Positions 16,536 to 24,443 of a stretch of 27,771 bases of DNA are shown in pieces (position 1 is the first letter of the stretch; every line of letters begins with the position of its first letter). Source of the DNA: a virus; the IMG/VR virus record IMGVR_UViG_3300020215_000123, positions 1-27,771 of that record; one strand, written 5' to 3'. The position numbers and the translations under genes were made by a program. Under the pieces are notes generated by a model. It was not told the DNA's origin. It saw nothing but the letters and a program-made list of their open reading frames with translations, and ran no database searches.

Positions 16536-17997
16536 GGTAACCGCCTCCCGACAGACGAGCAATAAGCGTCCGCAGGATTTCCTGCATCATAGCTGCCCGA
16601 TTTTCGCCCGCCAAGCCAATGTCTGCCTTCATCAGGTCAAACGGGGACTGGTTATCTCGCCCAAACTTAGGCCCGAACATATCAGGACGGAAGTCCTGGA
16701 AGCCAACTGGTAGCTCCTGCTGGGTATTCAACCACCAGTCACGATGTTCACGAGCAGCACGACCCTGATCGTAAACTGCCCACAAGTGCCCATCCTCTAG
16801 CTTGTGCTTCATGAATGGATCACGAGACCGAGGACGCGGAGCCTTCTGGCCGGTAGGCTGTGTGCCACCTCGACCACCAGCCAACTGTCGGATCATCTCC
16901 TGAAGGATAGGCTGCGCGTGAGGTGGTGGAATCACGCCACCAGCAGAGGTTCGCGTTGGTCGCTTAGGAAGCGCGCCCCAATTCTCAATATTAGGCCCTG
17001 GGCCGTAAGCTTCCTGAAGCATATTCGGATCTACTCGCTGTACCTTAGTAGGTAGCCCCTGCTTCTGTAGCCACCGATCCATGATGCGCTGACGCATCTT
17101 GTGGGCACCCATATCGAAGCCCTGACCAGTCGCCTGATCGACAAAGACGTTCTGCTTCTGATCCCAATTAGCAACGATAGCGCCTTCGTTCATCAGCCAG
17201 TCGTTCTCTCGATGCTTGGCGATACCAATGTCGGAGAACATCTGCTCAGGCGTCTGACGGTTAGAGTTCAGCCGCATTGAAGAGCCGAAGATGTCTGAGA
17301 TAGGACTATGCCCACCAGAAGCGGCCAATGCCGCCTGGGTACTATTGCTTAGGCTTTCGCCTTCCAAGGTACGGCCATACAGACGCTTATTACGCTGCCA
17401 ATCGGAAAGTCCCTGGCGCGCCTTTCCAGCCAAGTCCACATGGTCAATAAGATTACTGTCCCCGAAATCCTTGTAGATGCCTTCATCAATTCGATCCGGG
17501 TTCTTAGCCACCACTTCAGGAATCAGGTAGTCAGGCGCTAGGGTGTCTCCCCAGCCCATCTTGGTCTGCTTGTAGTCCTGGAACCACCGCTTGGTAGCGG
17601 CGCTGATCTTCGGCTTAGGTTGTGGCCCACGACCACCCTTAGGCCCCGGTACAAAGGCTGTAGCAACGTCGTAAGGCGACATCCCTAGCAACCATGGTCG
17701 AGGCTTAAGTGCCTGCCGCTGGACACGTCGCAGACCTGAATCGTACTGATCTTCTAGCTCGTCTGGAAACGCCTGACGCGCAGCTAGCTCAAGTGCTCGC
17801 TTCTGGCGGTCACCATCGGTTAGCTTACGCTGGTAGCGTGTTCCATCCGGCCCTAGGAAACCCTGGTAGCCTCTAGGGGTGCGTGCTGGCTCAACGCGAC
17901 CGGAACTAAGTCCTCTACGTCGAGCCAGCATCGCGCTAGCTACAGTGGGAACGGGAGCGGCGCGTAGAGCCGCATTAACGAATCTACTTACCACCAC
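16525..17997 (-). CDS. 490-aa virion-region protein of unknown function
   Basis: The start is GTG 17997 (GTG 17994 also possible), overlapping the end of the portal gene with GGGAGG just upstream. The protein is Arg/Pro/Gly rich with many Trp residues and no recognisable catalytic motif. It has a basic N-terminal segment, a mixed central region (about 130-330) and a Pro/Arg linker near 380-400 (KAPRPRSRDPF). Position between portal and the small-terminase-like gene suggests a head or portal-associated protein. I cannot assign a family. Overlaps at both ends show it is translated as part of the late operon. Confidence 0.6.
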   Translation of the reverse strand: MVVSRFVNAALRAAPVPTVASAMLARRRGLSSGRVEPARTPRGYQGFLGPDGTRYQRKLTDGDRQKRALELAARQAFPDELEDQYDSGLRRVQRQALKPRPWLLGMSPYDVATAFVPGPKGGRGPQPKPKISAATKRWFQDYKQTKMGWGDTLAPDYLIPEVVAKNPDRIDEGIYKDFGDSNLIDHVDLAGKARQGLSDWQRNKRLYGRTLEGESLSNSTQAALAASGGHSPISDIFGSSMRLNSNRQTPEQMFSDIGIAKHRENDWLMNEGAIVANWDQKQNVFVDQATGQGFDMGAHKMRQRIMDRWLQKQGLPTKVQRVDPNMLQEAYGPGPNIENWGALPKRPTRTSAGGVIPPPHAQPILQEMIRQLAGGRGGTQPTGQKAPRPRSRDPFMKHKLEDGHLWAVYDQGRAAREHRDWWLNTQQELPVGFQDFRPDMFGPKFGRDNQSPFDLMKADIGLAGENRAAMMQEILRTLIARLSGGGYLGG

Positions 17998-20410
17998 TCC
18001 CTCCCGGATTAGGTCTGTTCATCTGCTTTACTCGCGCTCGATGCTGTTCGTCAGCACGACGCTCCTGGTTCTTAACGCGCTCTTCGTCCATCTTGGCACG
18101 TCGCTGAGCCAAAGTCATATCGGCTGCTGCACGAGACATCTTCTGCGCGTGCTCGGCAGATTGCATTTCCATCGCCATCAACCGCTCTTCATCTTCGAGA
18201 GGATCGTTGCCCGCCGAATCCATATCCGGCTTGTCCACAGAATCGTAGACAGCTGTCTCCAGAGGTGGCTCGGTAACCTGCTCGTCAGATACGTTAATAC
18301 CTGCGCGGCGCAGTGCCTCGCCCATAACCGGAGCGGAAGTGGTCGAACGTGCGTTAATGCTGATCTTCGGAAGTGACTTCGGATCTGGTGGGGTCTCGCC
18401 CTTAACAGCCTCAGAAGTCAAACGGTAGTGGGTCATAAACTGCTGCTGGGCTTCAGGTGGCAACTGCTGGAACTCAGGACTCTTCATGTAGAGTCCGTGA
18501 ATCTCAAGGTGTGTCGCCTTGTTCTCGTATACGAGTGGCTGTAGTGCCGCCTCCTGGAGAACCTGGTGAATCATACCTTCTGGAATTGCCATTGGATCCT
18601 GCTGAATAGCCATCTGGACAGCCTGTACAGCTTCCTGTACCGCCATCATGTTGATTGGCTCGCCCTTAACCATCTTGTCGTGTTCGCGGTATGCCTGATC
18701 CTCGTCCGCTTCGAAGTGTGCTCTCAACCCTCGCATATCAGCGATGTCGAGGTACTTCAGTGCGGTTCGTGGGTTCAGGATCTGCTTCTCTACCAAGTCG
18801 AGAATCTGCTGCTGGCGACCAGCGCGGGAACGCGGTAGACCAGAGCCGGACTCAGCGTGGAACGAGAAGCCGCCTTCCAGGTCGGAGTTCATGAACTTCT
18901 TAACCTGGATGGCCCCGCCCTCACCTCGGATCTTCAGCAGACGCGGCTCGATGTAGTAGTTCTTCGCCAGAAGAACCATCAACTTGCCTGCGCGCGCTAG
19001 CGCCTCTTCGATACGCCCAATAACAGGCGCGATCTGATCGGCCACCGCTTCCTGAATCAACTCAAGCTGGTAACCGGAGTCCGAACGCGCAGGAAGCTGA
19101 TCCCGCTGCGACGGTAGCCGGTTGAATAGCTTGTCGATTCGCTGCTGAATGTCCGCCAAGATGTTCATGGTGGACTGAGGTAGGTTAGGTGAATTACGCC
19201 ACTCAGGGGCAAGGCCCTGAATTGGCTGATACTCGAACACAGCCCCTGGCTCGTCTGTCAGTCGCTGTCGAAGCGAACCGATAGGCGCAAGCATCTGCGG
19301 CTTGATAGTCAAGTCCTTGAACTGAACCATCTGTGACAGCGTTCGGTTTAGCTCCTTCTGGAGCGGTCGAACGTGAGTAACAAGCGGTTCGTCGGTAGCA
19401 GAGTCTGGACGCTCAAGCCCAGGGAACTTGACGATAGGGAGTTCGTTGAATGGGAACTGCCACGGCTCGTCAAGTAGAATTTCATTCGGCTCTTCGATCC
19501 AGACAACGTAGCGGCCCTTAGGCATCACTGGTGTCGGACGGAAGTAACCGATGTATACGTCGCGTACCGTCTTAGGTGTGGTGTTAGCACGCTCCTTCGA
19601 GTACGCAAGAGGAATGTGTGTAAGGGCTGGAGAAGAGTTTGGCTCAACACGCTTCTTGTAACGAGCGTAGATGTCGTCAACATCCATCGCGTGCTTACAG
19701 ATCACATAGTTGGCATCCTCGTAGCGGGTAGCCGCTGGGTCGATTAGAACGTTCTCCCCAGGTAGCACCTCTACCTTGATGTCACCTACATAGATGGTCT
19801 GCTCAAACTGCTCCAGGATCGGCTTTGGATCCTGGCCTTCTGCCTTTGCCATTTCGGTAATCTGCTCGCGGAAGGCATCTGCCATATCCTCGTTGAGGAT
19901 AGGCTGCCCGTCCGGGCCAACCGTAATCCGCATTGACTTCCCAGCGAACGGATCCCAGGTGATCTTCCAGTACCCCTGGCTCAGACAACTCAGGATCAAT
20001 GCTGACTGTAGCTTGCTCTTCAGGTGGAAGTCCTCCCACCAGTAGTCGAAGAGCGAACTACCAACCTGCGCGGCACATACATCGCGGTACGCGCTTGAGT
20101 CAGGTGTAGCGGTGATTACCGGCTTGTTCTTTGTAAGCTGGGCAGCATAGTGCTGTACGCCCGGTAGGATCTGGTTCGAGGTAAGACGTACCTTCCACCG
20201 AGGCTTATCGCCTTCGGCCACCGGAAGTGTCTCAACCTCGTTGCTAACACGGTTCCAGAATACCCACTGATCGCCCTTGTAAAAGGCGCGGTTCAGCGAC
20301 CATTCGCGGACATCGGTGACCCGAAGATCCTCTAGCTCGCGCCGCTTGTCAGCGAGCGCGTCCGCAGTATGAAGCTGCGATACGCTCTTGTACTTAGGCG
20401 CGTCGGCCAC
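17984..20410 (-). CDS. Portal protein (P22-like type)
   Basis: An 808-aa protein starting at GTG 20410 with AGGGGGTGA upstream. The N-terminal part (REWSLNRAFYKGDQWVFW at about 36-53, then NQILPGVQHYAAQLTKNKP) is characteristic of P22-type portals. ENVLIDPAATRYEDANYVIC (about 240-260) is the conserved stem-clip region. The C-terminal third is a long Gln/Glu/Met/Lys-rich helical barrel (AEHAQKMSRAAADMTLAQRR). Twelve copies would form the head vertex through which DNA passes. The length fits podoviral portals with an extended barrel. The start of the 490-aa gene overlaps its 3' end. Confidence 0.85.
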   Translation of the reverse strand: MADAPKYKSVSQLHTADALADKRRELEDLRVTDVREWSLNRAFYKGDQWVFWNRVSNEVETLPVAEGDKPRWKVRLTSNQILPGVQHYAAQLTKNKPVITATPDSSAYRDVCAAQVGSSLFDYWWEDFHLKSKLQSALILSCLSQGYWKITWDPFAGKSMRITVGPDGQPILNEDMADAFREQITEMAKAEGQDPKPILEQFEQTIYVGDIKVEVLPGENVLIDPAATRYEDANYVICKHAMDVDDIYARYKKRVEPNSSPALTHIPLAYSKERANTTPKTVRDVYIGYFRPTPVMPKGRYVVWIEEPNEILLDEPWQFPFNELPIVKFPGLERPDSATDEPLVTHVRPLQKELNRTLSQMVQFKDLTIKPQMLAPIGSLRQRLTDEPGAVFEYQPIQGLAPEWRNSPNLPQSTMNILADIQQRIDKLFNRLPSQRDQLPARSDSGYQLELIQEAVADQIAPVIGRIEEALARAGKLMVLLAKNYYIEPRLLKIRGEGGAIQVKKFMNSDLEGGFSFHAESGSGLPRSRAGRQQQILDLVEKQILNPRTALKYLDIADMRGLRAHFEADEDQAYREHDKMVKGEPINMMAVQEAVQAVQMAIQQDPMAIPEGMIHQVLQEAALQPLVYENKATHLEIHGLYMKSPEFQQLPPEAQQQFMTHYRLTSEAVKGETPPDPKSLPKISINARSTTSAPVMGEALRRAGINVSDEQVTEPPLETAVYDSVDKPDMDSAGNDPLEDEERLMAMEMQSAEHAQKMSRAAADMTLAQRRAKMDEERVKNQERRADEQHRARVKQMNRPNPGGSGGK

Positions 20411-20420
20411 GAGTCACCCC

Positions 20421-20711
20421 CTAATAGGTAATGTCAGTGTTCAATGCGCCGATCTGCTCCAGGGCTAGTCTCGCCGCCTCTGCTGAAATCTGTCCGGTCT
20501 GCTCCATGTGGATAATGTCCTCTTCATCGTCCGACAGATACGGTCGGTACTCATGAGGCGCTTCACGATCATCCTCAATGTCACGGATAGGCGACGGCAT
20601 CATAGACCGTCGCTCCAGTAGAGGTGTGCCAAACTGCAATCGGAACCAATCAACCTGATCGGCCAGAACTGTAATTGTCTTGTCCTTTTCGGCGCAGCAC
20701 TTACACTTCAA
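20421..20711 (-). CDS. 96-aa protein with an N-terminal Cys cluster, unknown function
   Basis: The gene starts at TTG 20711, chosen because GAGG lies 6 nt upstream inside the end of the terminase gene. The overlapping longer frame upstream of that is a terminase shadow. The product begins MKCKCCAEKDKTITVLADQ, where the CKCC cluster could bind metal together with a partner. An acidic middle (DDEEDIIHMEQTG) and a C-terminal helix (AEAARLALEQIG) follow. It sits exactly between large terminase and portal, so a packaging or portal-assembly accessory role is possible. No family is recognised. Confidence 0.6.
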   Translation of the reverse strand: MKCKCCAEKDKTITVLADQVDWFRLQFGTPLLERRSMMPSPIRDIEDDREAPHEYRPYLSDDEEDIIHMEQTGQISAEAARLALEQIGALNTDITY

Positions 20712-20712
20712 G

Positions 20713-22224
20713 TTAAGCCTCGCTTCCAAGTTCAGAATCGAAAGGATTGTTCGCACCCGCTCGCTTGTTGACGATCTGCTCCCATGCTTCTTCATCCAAC
20801 GTCTTAACTGATGGAGTGTCAACAGGAGTGTAAGCAGGCAGTAGAACACCAGCCGCGCTAAGCGCAATCTCAACAGCGTCAAGTAGGTCGTCCTTTGGGT
20901 TCTTGAGAGTAGAGTCATAGCTAACCCACTCGTCAATGAAGTCAGTCTGCGTCTTGTGAATACGCATCTTGCCGATCTTGAAAATCGGAGCCATTGATAG
21001 CAGGCGCTCGAACTTCTTACCGCGTGAGATAACCGGCACGATAGGTGGTAGCCCTTCCATACGCTCCGCCTGCTGTGCAAGCGCACGCTGGAAAGCGTTG
21101 GATTCAATGCCGATGTACTCAGGTCGGTACTTCAGGAACCATTCCTTGATCTTGTCCACCTGATCCGGGAACGCAAGTCGATCCTTGAAGGTGTCGAGAA
21201 GGAATGCCTGTGTGTTATCCTCAGTTACGCCGATGATCGCCATAGCGAAGTAGTCAGCGCGATCTGAGAGAGACACCGCAGGGTCAACCGCCATGTACTT
21301 GCGGACAGCCACGCGGCCGTCGTCGCGTACAGGAAGCTGGATTGTGTCCGGCTCGGCTACCTTACCGACTGTGTAATACTTCAGCCAGTCGCCGTGTAGC
21401 TCCACACCCTGCATAGCGTCGAACGCAGCAAGGTATTCCTGCTTGAACATGATCGGGTGGAAGTGGGCCTTAGCCCATTCCCATTCACCCTTGTCGTTGT
21501 ACGGGTTGTCGATGAAGGTGTATTCAACGCGGAACTGCTCAGGGTCGTTCTCTTCCACTCGCTGCCAGAACTCTTCCCACAGCCAGTTCTTACCACGCGG
21601 AGTGGTAGTGGTGATAACGAGACCAACCTTGTCCGAGAGCGCCGGTCGAGCAACCTCGTAAGCTTCTACAGTTGGAACGTGCGCGGCTTCGTCAATCCAC
21701 AACATATCCAGACCCGCTCCACGAAGTGTCTGCGGATCTTCAGCGGTTCTGAAGTGGACTACTGAGCCGTTAGCAAACTCACAAATCTTGTCAGCGCGGT
21801 TGTACTTGTAGTCCTGTCCGGCTACAAGTCCCGCCTGGTCGATACACTCAAGGAAGGTCACGCGGGACGGACGCCCTAGCTCGTGATCCTTCGCCAGCAC
21901 CCACACCCACAAGCTCTTCTTGCGGTTAGGGCCTGGATAGTCGGCGTGAAACTGCTCCGGGAAGAGACAGTAGAAGAGAACTTCCCACGCCGCGCTGAGT
22001 GTCTTTCCACCTCGCCGTCCGGCTACAAGGTGCCGGTACCGACAAAGCTTTCCCTCGTGGTTAGCGCTATGGAAAGCAGCCTGCCACTCATGCGGGAAAT
22101 ACCCCTTAGAAGCAAACCAATACAGCTTCAGGGGAAACTTGTTGATGAAATCCGGGAAGGCGCGTGCCGCGACATCCTTAGACCAATCGCTACCACCGGC
22201 AGCTACGGACTTGATACCTGGCAC
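20713..22224 (-). CDS. terL: Terminase large subunit (packaging ATPase/nuclease)
   Basis: This 503-aa protein powers DNA packaging and cuts the concatemer. The ATPase domain has Walker A AGRRGGKT (68-75), Walker B LDMLWIDEA (172-180, Asp178/Glu179) and the coupling motif TTTTPRG (205-211). The RNase H-like nuclease domain shows MAVDPAVS (Asp314), IGIESNAF (Glu374) and KDDLLDAV (Asp445/446/449). Length is normal for the family. The start is GTG 22224 with GGGAGGG upstream; the gene lies downstream of the protease and decoration-like genes. The 96-aa Cys-motif gene begins within 2 nt of its stop. High-confidence call. Confidence 0.95.
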   Translation of the reverse strand: MPGIKSVAAGGSDWSKDVAARAFPDFINKFPLKLYWFASKGYFPHEWQAAFHSANHEGKLCRYRHLVAGRRGGKTLSAAWEVLFYCLFPEQFHADYPGPNRKKSLWVWVLAKDHELGRPSRVTFLECIDQAGLVAGQDYKYNRADKICEFANGSVVHFRTAEDPQTLRGAGLDMLWIDEAAHVPTVEAYEVARPALSDKVGLVITTTTPRGKNWLWEEFWQRVEENDPEQFRVEYTFIDNPYNDKGEWEWAKAHFHPIMFKQEYLAAFDAMQGVELHGDWLKYYTVGKVAEPDTIQLPVRDDGRVAVRKYMAVDPAVSLSDRADYFAMAIIGVTEDNTQAFLLDTFKDRLAFPDQVDKIKEWFLKYRPEYIGIESNAFQRALAQQAERMEGLPPIVPVISRGKKFERLLSMAPIFKIGKMRIHKTQTDFIDEWVSYDSTLKNPKDDLLDAVEIALSAAGVLLPAYTPVDTPSVKTLDEEAWEQIVNKRAGANNPFDSELGSEA

Positions 22225-22244
22225 ACGCCCTCCCTTCAGTCTAC

Positions 22245-22568
22245 TTAGACGTGTCCGCCTCCACGAGGGCCAACTACGATCACTCTAGCGGTTACCGCTG
22301 ACTGATCGGAAGCGTTTGCCGCTTCGGTTGCTACGCCTGTCCAGACAAGCAACTTGCTGTTGGTCGGATCGAAGGTGACAATTCGCCCGTTAGCAGCGGT
22401 AGCGCCGCTGAAGGTAGGAAAGATGGCGTCGATAGAGTCCAACTTGAAGTCGGACGCTGCGACAGCCTCACCACCTGTTGGGTACGAAGAGTCAAACGTC
22501 ACGTCGTAAACATGGATTCGAGAGTTCAGACCAATGCGGTGCTGAACCTTAGTTAGTGTTAGAGCCAT
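22245..22568 (-). CDS. Small decoration-type virion protein, paralogue 1
   Basis: This 107-aa protein starts at ATG 22568 after AGGAG. The sequence is beta-rich, with VTFDSSYPTGGEAVAASDF, YTNSKLL-like FDPTNSKLLVW, and DQSAVTARVIVVG. The same pattern recurs in the gene at 23518-23841, so the two are clearly paralogous. Small proteins with the FDSSYxTGGE motif occur among phage head genes and are probably capsid-surface or head-completion components; this is from memory of the pattern and not verified. The start lies inside the 3' end of the preceding Cys-rich gene. Confidence 0.65.
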   Translation of the reverse strand: MALTLTKVQHRIGLNSRIHVYDVTFDSSYPTGGEAVAASDFKLDSIDAIFPTFSGATAANGRIVTFDPTNSKLLVWTGVATEAANASDQSAVTARVIVVGPRGGGHV

Positions 22569-22746
22569 TAGTTTCTCCTGTAGTCGTAATCACGACTCTC
22601 GGAGTATGTCCACAAGTAGGACATCTTCCGCAAGTCTCACACGGACGAGGCCGTGGCACGGATGGGTATGGGTTGTATGGGAGCGCAGTTCCAGGGCGAC
22701 CATATGGCTGCCACGGAGCCGCGTTACCGGGAATATAGAAGTGCAT
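22549..22746 (-). CDS. 65-aa Pro-rich microprotein with a Cys-knuckle motif
   Basis: The ATG overlaps the TAA of the protease gene (TAATG). The first half is Pro/Tyr/Gly rich. The second half carries CETCGRCPTCG (about 36-46), four cysteines in a tight CxxC-x2-CxxC-like array suited to one zinc. A Thr/Asn-rich tail follows. The frame overlaps the next gene by 20 nt, including its ribosome site. No family is recognised. Operon-embedded overlaps on both sides support it being real. Confidence 0.6.
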   Translation of the reverse strand: MHFYIPGNAAPWQPYGRPGTALPYNPYPSVPRPRPCETCGRCPTCGHTPRVVITTTGETNGSNTN

Positions 22747-23369
22747 TAACCCTCAATTCGATCAACGAATCCAGCCTTCAACGCATCTTCCGCGTCTAGC
22801 CAGATGTCGTCCTTCCACTTGTTTCTCAAGCTGGCGCGTGTCCAATTCGACCGCGCGGCAAGGGTGTCGAGTACCTGAGACTGAAGCCGCTCATTGAACT
22901 TGATGGCGTTCTTCATTTCTGAGGTGGCACCCTCTACTACGCCCTGTACCTCATGGAGCATCAGCCAAGCCTTCGGAGAGGCGATTCGCTCTTCCCCAGC
23001 CTGGAGAATTACCGCGCCCATCGAAGCGCACAGCCCGATAGCCACAGTGGTTAGCTTGTGTCCCTTTGCGCGTAGGCGCATCAAAAAGTCAAAGAAGGCG
23101 TTACCAGACACCACCACGCCGCCCTCGCTGTTGATTTCGAGGGTGATTGGTGCGCCAGGATGCAGGTTGCTCCAAACGGTCATGTTGTCCATTAGCTCAT
23201 GCACCTTGGCGTCGTTAACAACGCCCAATAGTGTGAAGTGCCCAGCCGCAACGGGGCTGTTCTCAATCACACCACGTTCCTTCTGAAGCTTCCAAACCTT
23301 GAGTTCTAGCTCCTGACACGCAAGTTCTAGCTCGCGCTCTTGTAGCTTCGCCTTCTTAGTCTGCGACAT
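22746..23369 (-). CDS. ClpP-like serine protease (head maturation type)
   Basis: A 207-aa protein starting at ATG 23369 (overlapping the TAA of the zinc-ribbon gene). After a coiled N-terminus (1-35) it shows the ClpP/crotonase-type core. INSEGGVVVSG (80-89) matches the oxyanion-side loop. GLCASMGAVI puts the nucleophile at Ser116. WLMLHEVQG gives His139. KDDIWLDAEDALKAGFVD gives the likely Asp188. Phage members of this family cleave scaffold and capsid during head maturation. Here the gene lies upstream of terL, far from scaffold and capsid, next to decoration-like genes. The fold and triad are convincing; the substrate is inferred. Confidence 0.85.
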   Translation of the reverse strand: MSQTKKAKLQERELELACQELELKVWKLQKERGVIENSPVAAGHFTLLGVVNDAKVHELMDNMTVWSNLHPGAPITLEINSEGGVVVSGNAFFDFLMRLRAKGHKLTTVAIGLCASMGAVILQAGEERIASPKAWLMLHEVQGVVEGATSEMKNAIKFNERLQSQVLDTLAARSNWTRASLRNKWKDDIWLDAEDALKAGFVDRIEG

Positions 23370-23515
23370 TATCCCCTCTTGGTTCTACAGTCAGGGCACC
23401 TAGTCCACCATGCGCGAACTTCGTGCCTACAGTTGGGGCACTGCCAGTCCGTAGGGCGGGGGCGCAAAGGCCGCTTACGGCCCGCGCCTGTCCCGCCCTT
23501 AACGGTTGCGTACAT
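23369..23515 (-). CDS. 48-aa zinc-ribbon microprotein
   Basis: The start is ATG 23515, 2 nt after the stop of the decoration-type gene at 23518. The stop TAA overlaps the protease ATG. The product is basic, with WQCPNCRHEVRAWWTRCPDC near residues 24-43: two CPxC knuckles 13 residues apart, a classic zinc ribbon. The upstream ribosome site is weak, so translation probably depends on coupling. Function is unknown; binding nucleic acid or the protease gene product's partners are possibilities. The frame fills exactly the gap between two larger genes. Confidence 0.65.
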   Translation of the reverse strand: MYATVKGGTGAGRKRPLRPRPTDWQCPNCRHEVRAWWTRCPDCRTKRG

Positions 23516-23517
23516 CT

Positions 23518-23841
23518 TTAGGTGTCTACGCCAATCGCAAACACACGAGTTGCAACTGCGCTTAGGTCAGTGGTTGCCGCCACTTCTGGAAGCGCGATGT
23601 CTGCGCCACCTGCTGCGCCCGGATCCTTCTGACGGAATGCCTTTAGCTTCGAGTTGGTGTAGTCATAAGCAAAGACGTAGCCGTCAACCGGCTCCGCGTG
23701 TACCAGGATCAGCGAGTCCAGACGAAAGTCACCAGCAGTTAGAGACTCGCCGCCAGTAGCGTATGACGAGTCAAAGGTGAACTTAACTACGCGAGTAGTC
23801 AGACCACGCCAATCGTAAAGGTCAAGAACAGTACCTGCCAC
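23518..23841 (-). CDS. Small decoration-type virion protein, paralogue 2
   Basis: A 107-aa protein starting at GTG 23841 with GGAG 5 nt upstream. It shares length and pattern with the gene at 22245-22568: VKFTFDSSYATGGESLTAGD, YDYTNSKLKAF and TDLSAVATRVFAIG. It therefore represents a duplicated beta-rich fold. Probably a head-surface or head-completion protein. The two copies flank the zinc ribbon, protease and Cys-knuckle genes. The precise role is unknown. Confidence 0.65.
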   Translation of the reverse strand: MAGTVLDLYDWRGLTTRVVKFTFDSSYATGGESLTAGDFRLDSLILVHAEPVDGYVFAYDYTNSKLKAFRQKDPGAAGGADIALPEVAATTDLSAVATRVFAIGVDT

Positions 23842-23850
23842 GTTCGCTCC

Positions 23851-24204
23851 TTAAGTCAGATAGACTTCACACCGATAGGTAATGTTGGTGTTCAGTGTAG
23901 TTACCAACCGAAGATACTTGTACTTCCGCTTAGAGAAGTTAAGCTGCTTTCCGGTCGCTGTAGCCGTTCGCGTTGTGGTGGCGAACGTGTCGTTCGAGTC
24001 AGTAACGTATCCTAGATCAAACCAGTCACTGCCATCATCAATACGGCCCTGCACCTTCCAGGTGACTGTAGGGCCTGCCCCTGCTGCTTCCACGACAAAC
24101 TGGACGATAGCTGTCTCGTACCCACCGCCGACGTGAACTGCATCATGGGTGTTGTTTCCAGTTGTCCCGGTAGCAGCCAGTGTGTACTTCTCAAAAGTAG
24201 GCAA
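23851..24204 (-). CDS. Small beta-rich virion-type protein, first gene of the late operon
   Basis: This 117-aa protein starts at TTG 24204; GGAGG sits 4-5 nt upstream. It is beta-rich with TVTWKVQGRIDDGSDWFDLG (about 47-66) and LRLVTTLNTNITYRCEVYLT at the end, resembling small phage surface or adaptor beta-sandwich proteins. Its start lies only about 20 nt past the U-tract that closes the upstream RNA element, so the late operon effectively begins here. Family assignment is not possible by eye. Confidence 0.6.
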   Translation of the reverse strand: MPTFEKYTLAATGTTGNNTHDAVHVGGGYETAIVQFVVEAAGAGPTVTWKVQGRIDDGSDWFDLGYVTDSNDTFATTTRTATATGKQLNFSKRKYKYLRLVTTLNTNITYRCEVYLT

Positions 24205-24223
24205 CTATCCTCCAATCGTGGAC

Positions 24224-24253
24224 AAAACAAAAAAGGGTGCGATAGGTCTGCCG
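24224..24253 (-). terminator. U-tract after the closing helix of the structured RNA
   Basis: The minus-strand 3' arm of the 19-bp helix (24235-24253) runs directly into TTTTTTGTTTTG. This has the form of an intrinsic terminator at the end of the tRNA-array transcript, although the pairing arm lies about 265 nt upstream. Readthrough would feed the late operon that starts at 24204. Confidence 0.5.
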
Positions 24254-24414
24254 TCGAACCCCGGTAAGATCGAGGCAGCGCTCAGCCACGCCCTAGGACA
24301 AGGGCGGAGCAGCCACCAATCGCGCCTCCATAAGCGAGAATGCCCACTCAGCGACACGCCCCCGCCGAAGCCACCGTCCCGTCTACTACCGTAGCAACGC
24401 CGCAAGTTGCGACA

Positions 24415-24443
24415 AGACTACAGCCTCGAACGGGGCCGGTCAA
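24415..24443 (-). promoter_or_regulatory. Possible late-operon promoter
   Basis: The minus strand carries TTGACC (24438-24443), a 17-nt spacer and TAGTCT (24415-24420). The -35 matches the sigma-70-type consensus at five of six positions. The -10 fits the looser TANNNT form used by actinobacterial SigA. It would start transcription near 24408 and leave a roughly 200-nt leader. It lies inside the candidate structured RNA, so the match may be coincidental. Confidence 0.35.

Noticed and set aside
20421-21107. 228-codon minus-strand frame overlapping terL
   Set aside because: The first ~130 codons are an out-of-frame reading of terL. Only the 3' part from TTG 20711 is supported as a gene.
24205-24405. 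TTG-started minus-strand frame across the structured RNA
   Set aside because: Arg/Trp/Gly-rich composition and no ribosome site; the DNA is better explained by RNA structure.
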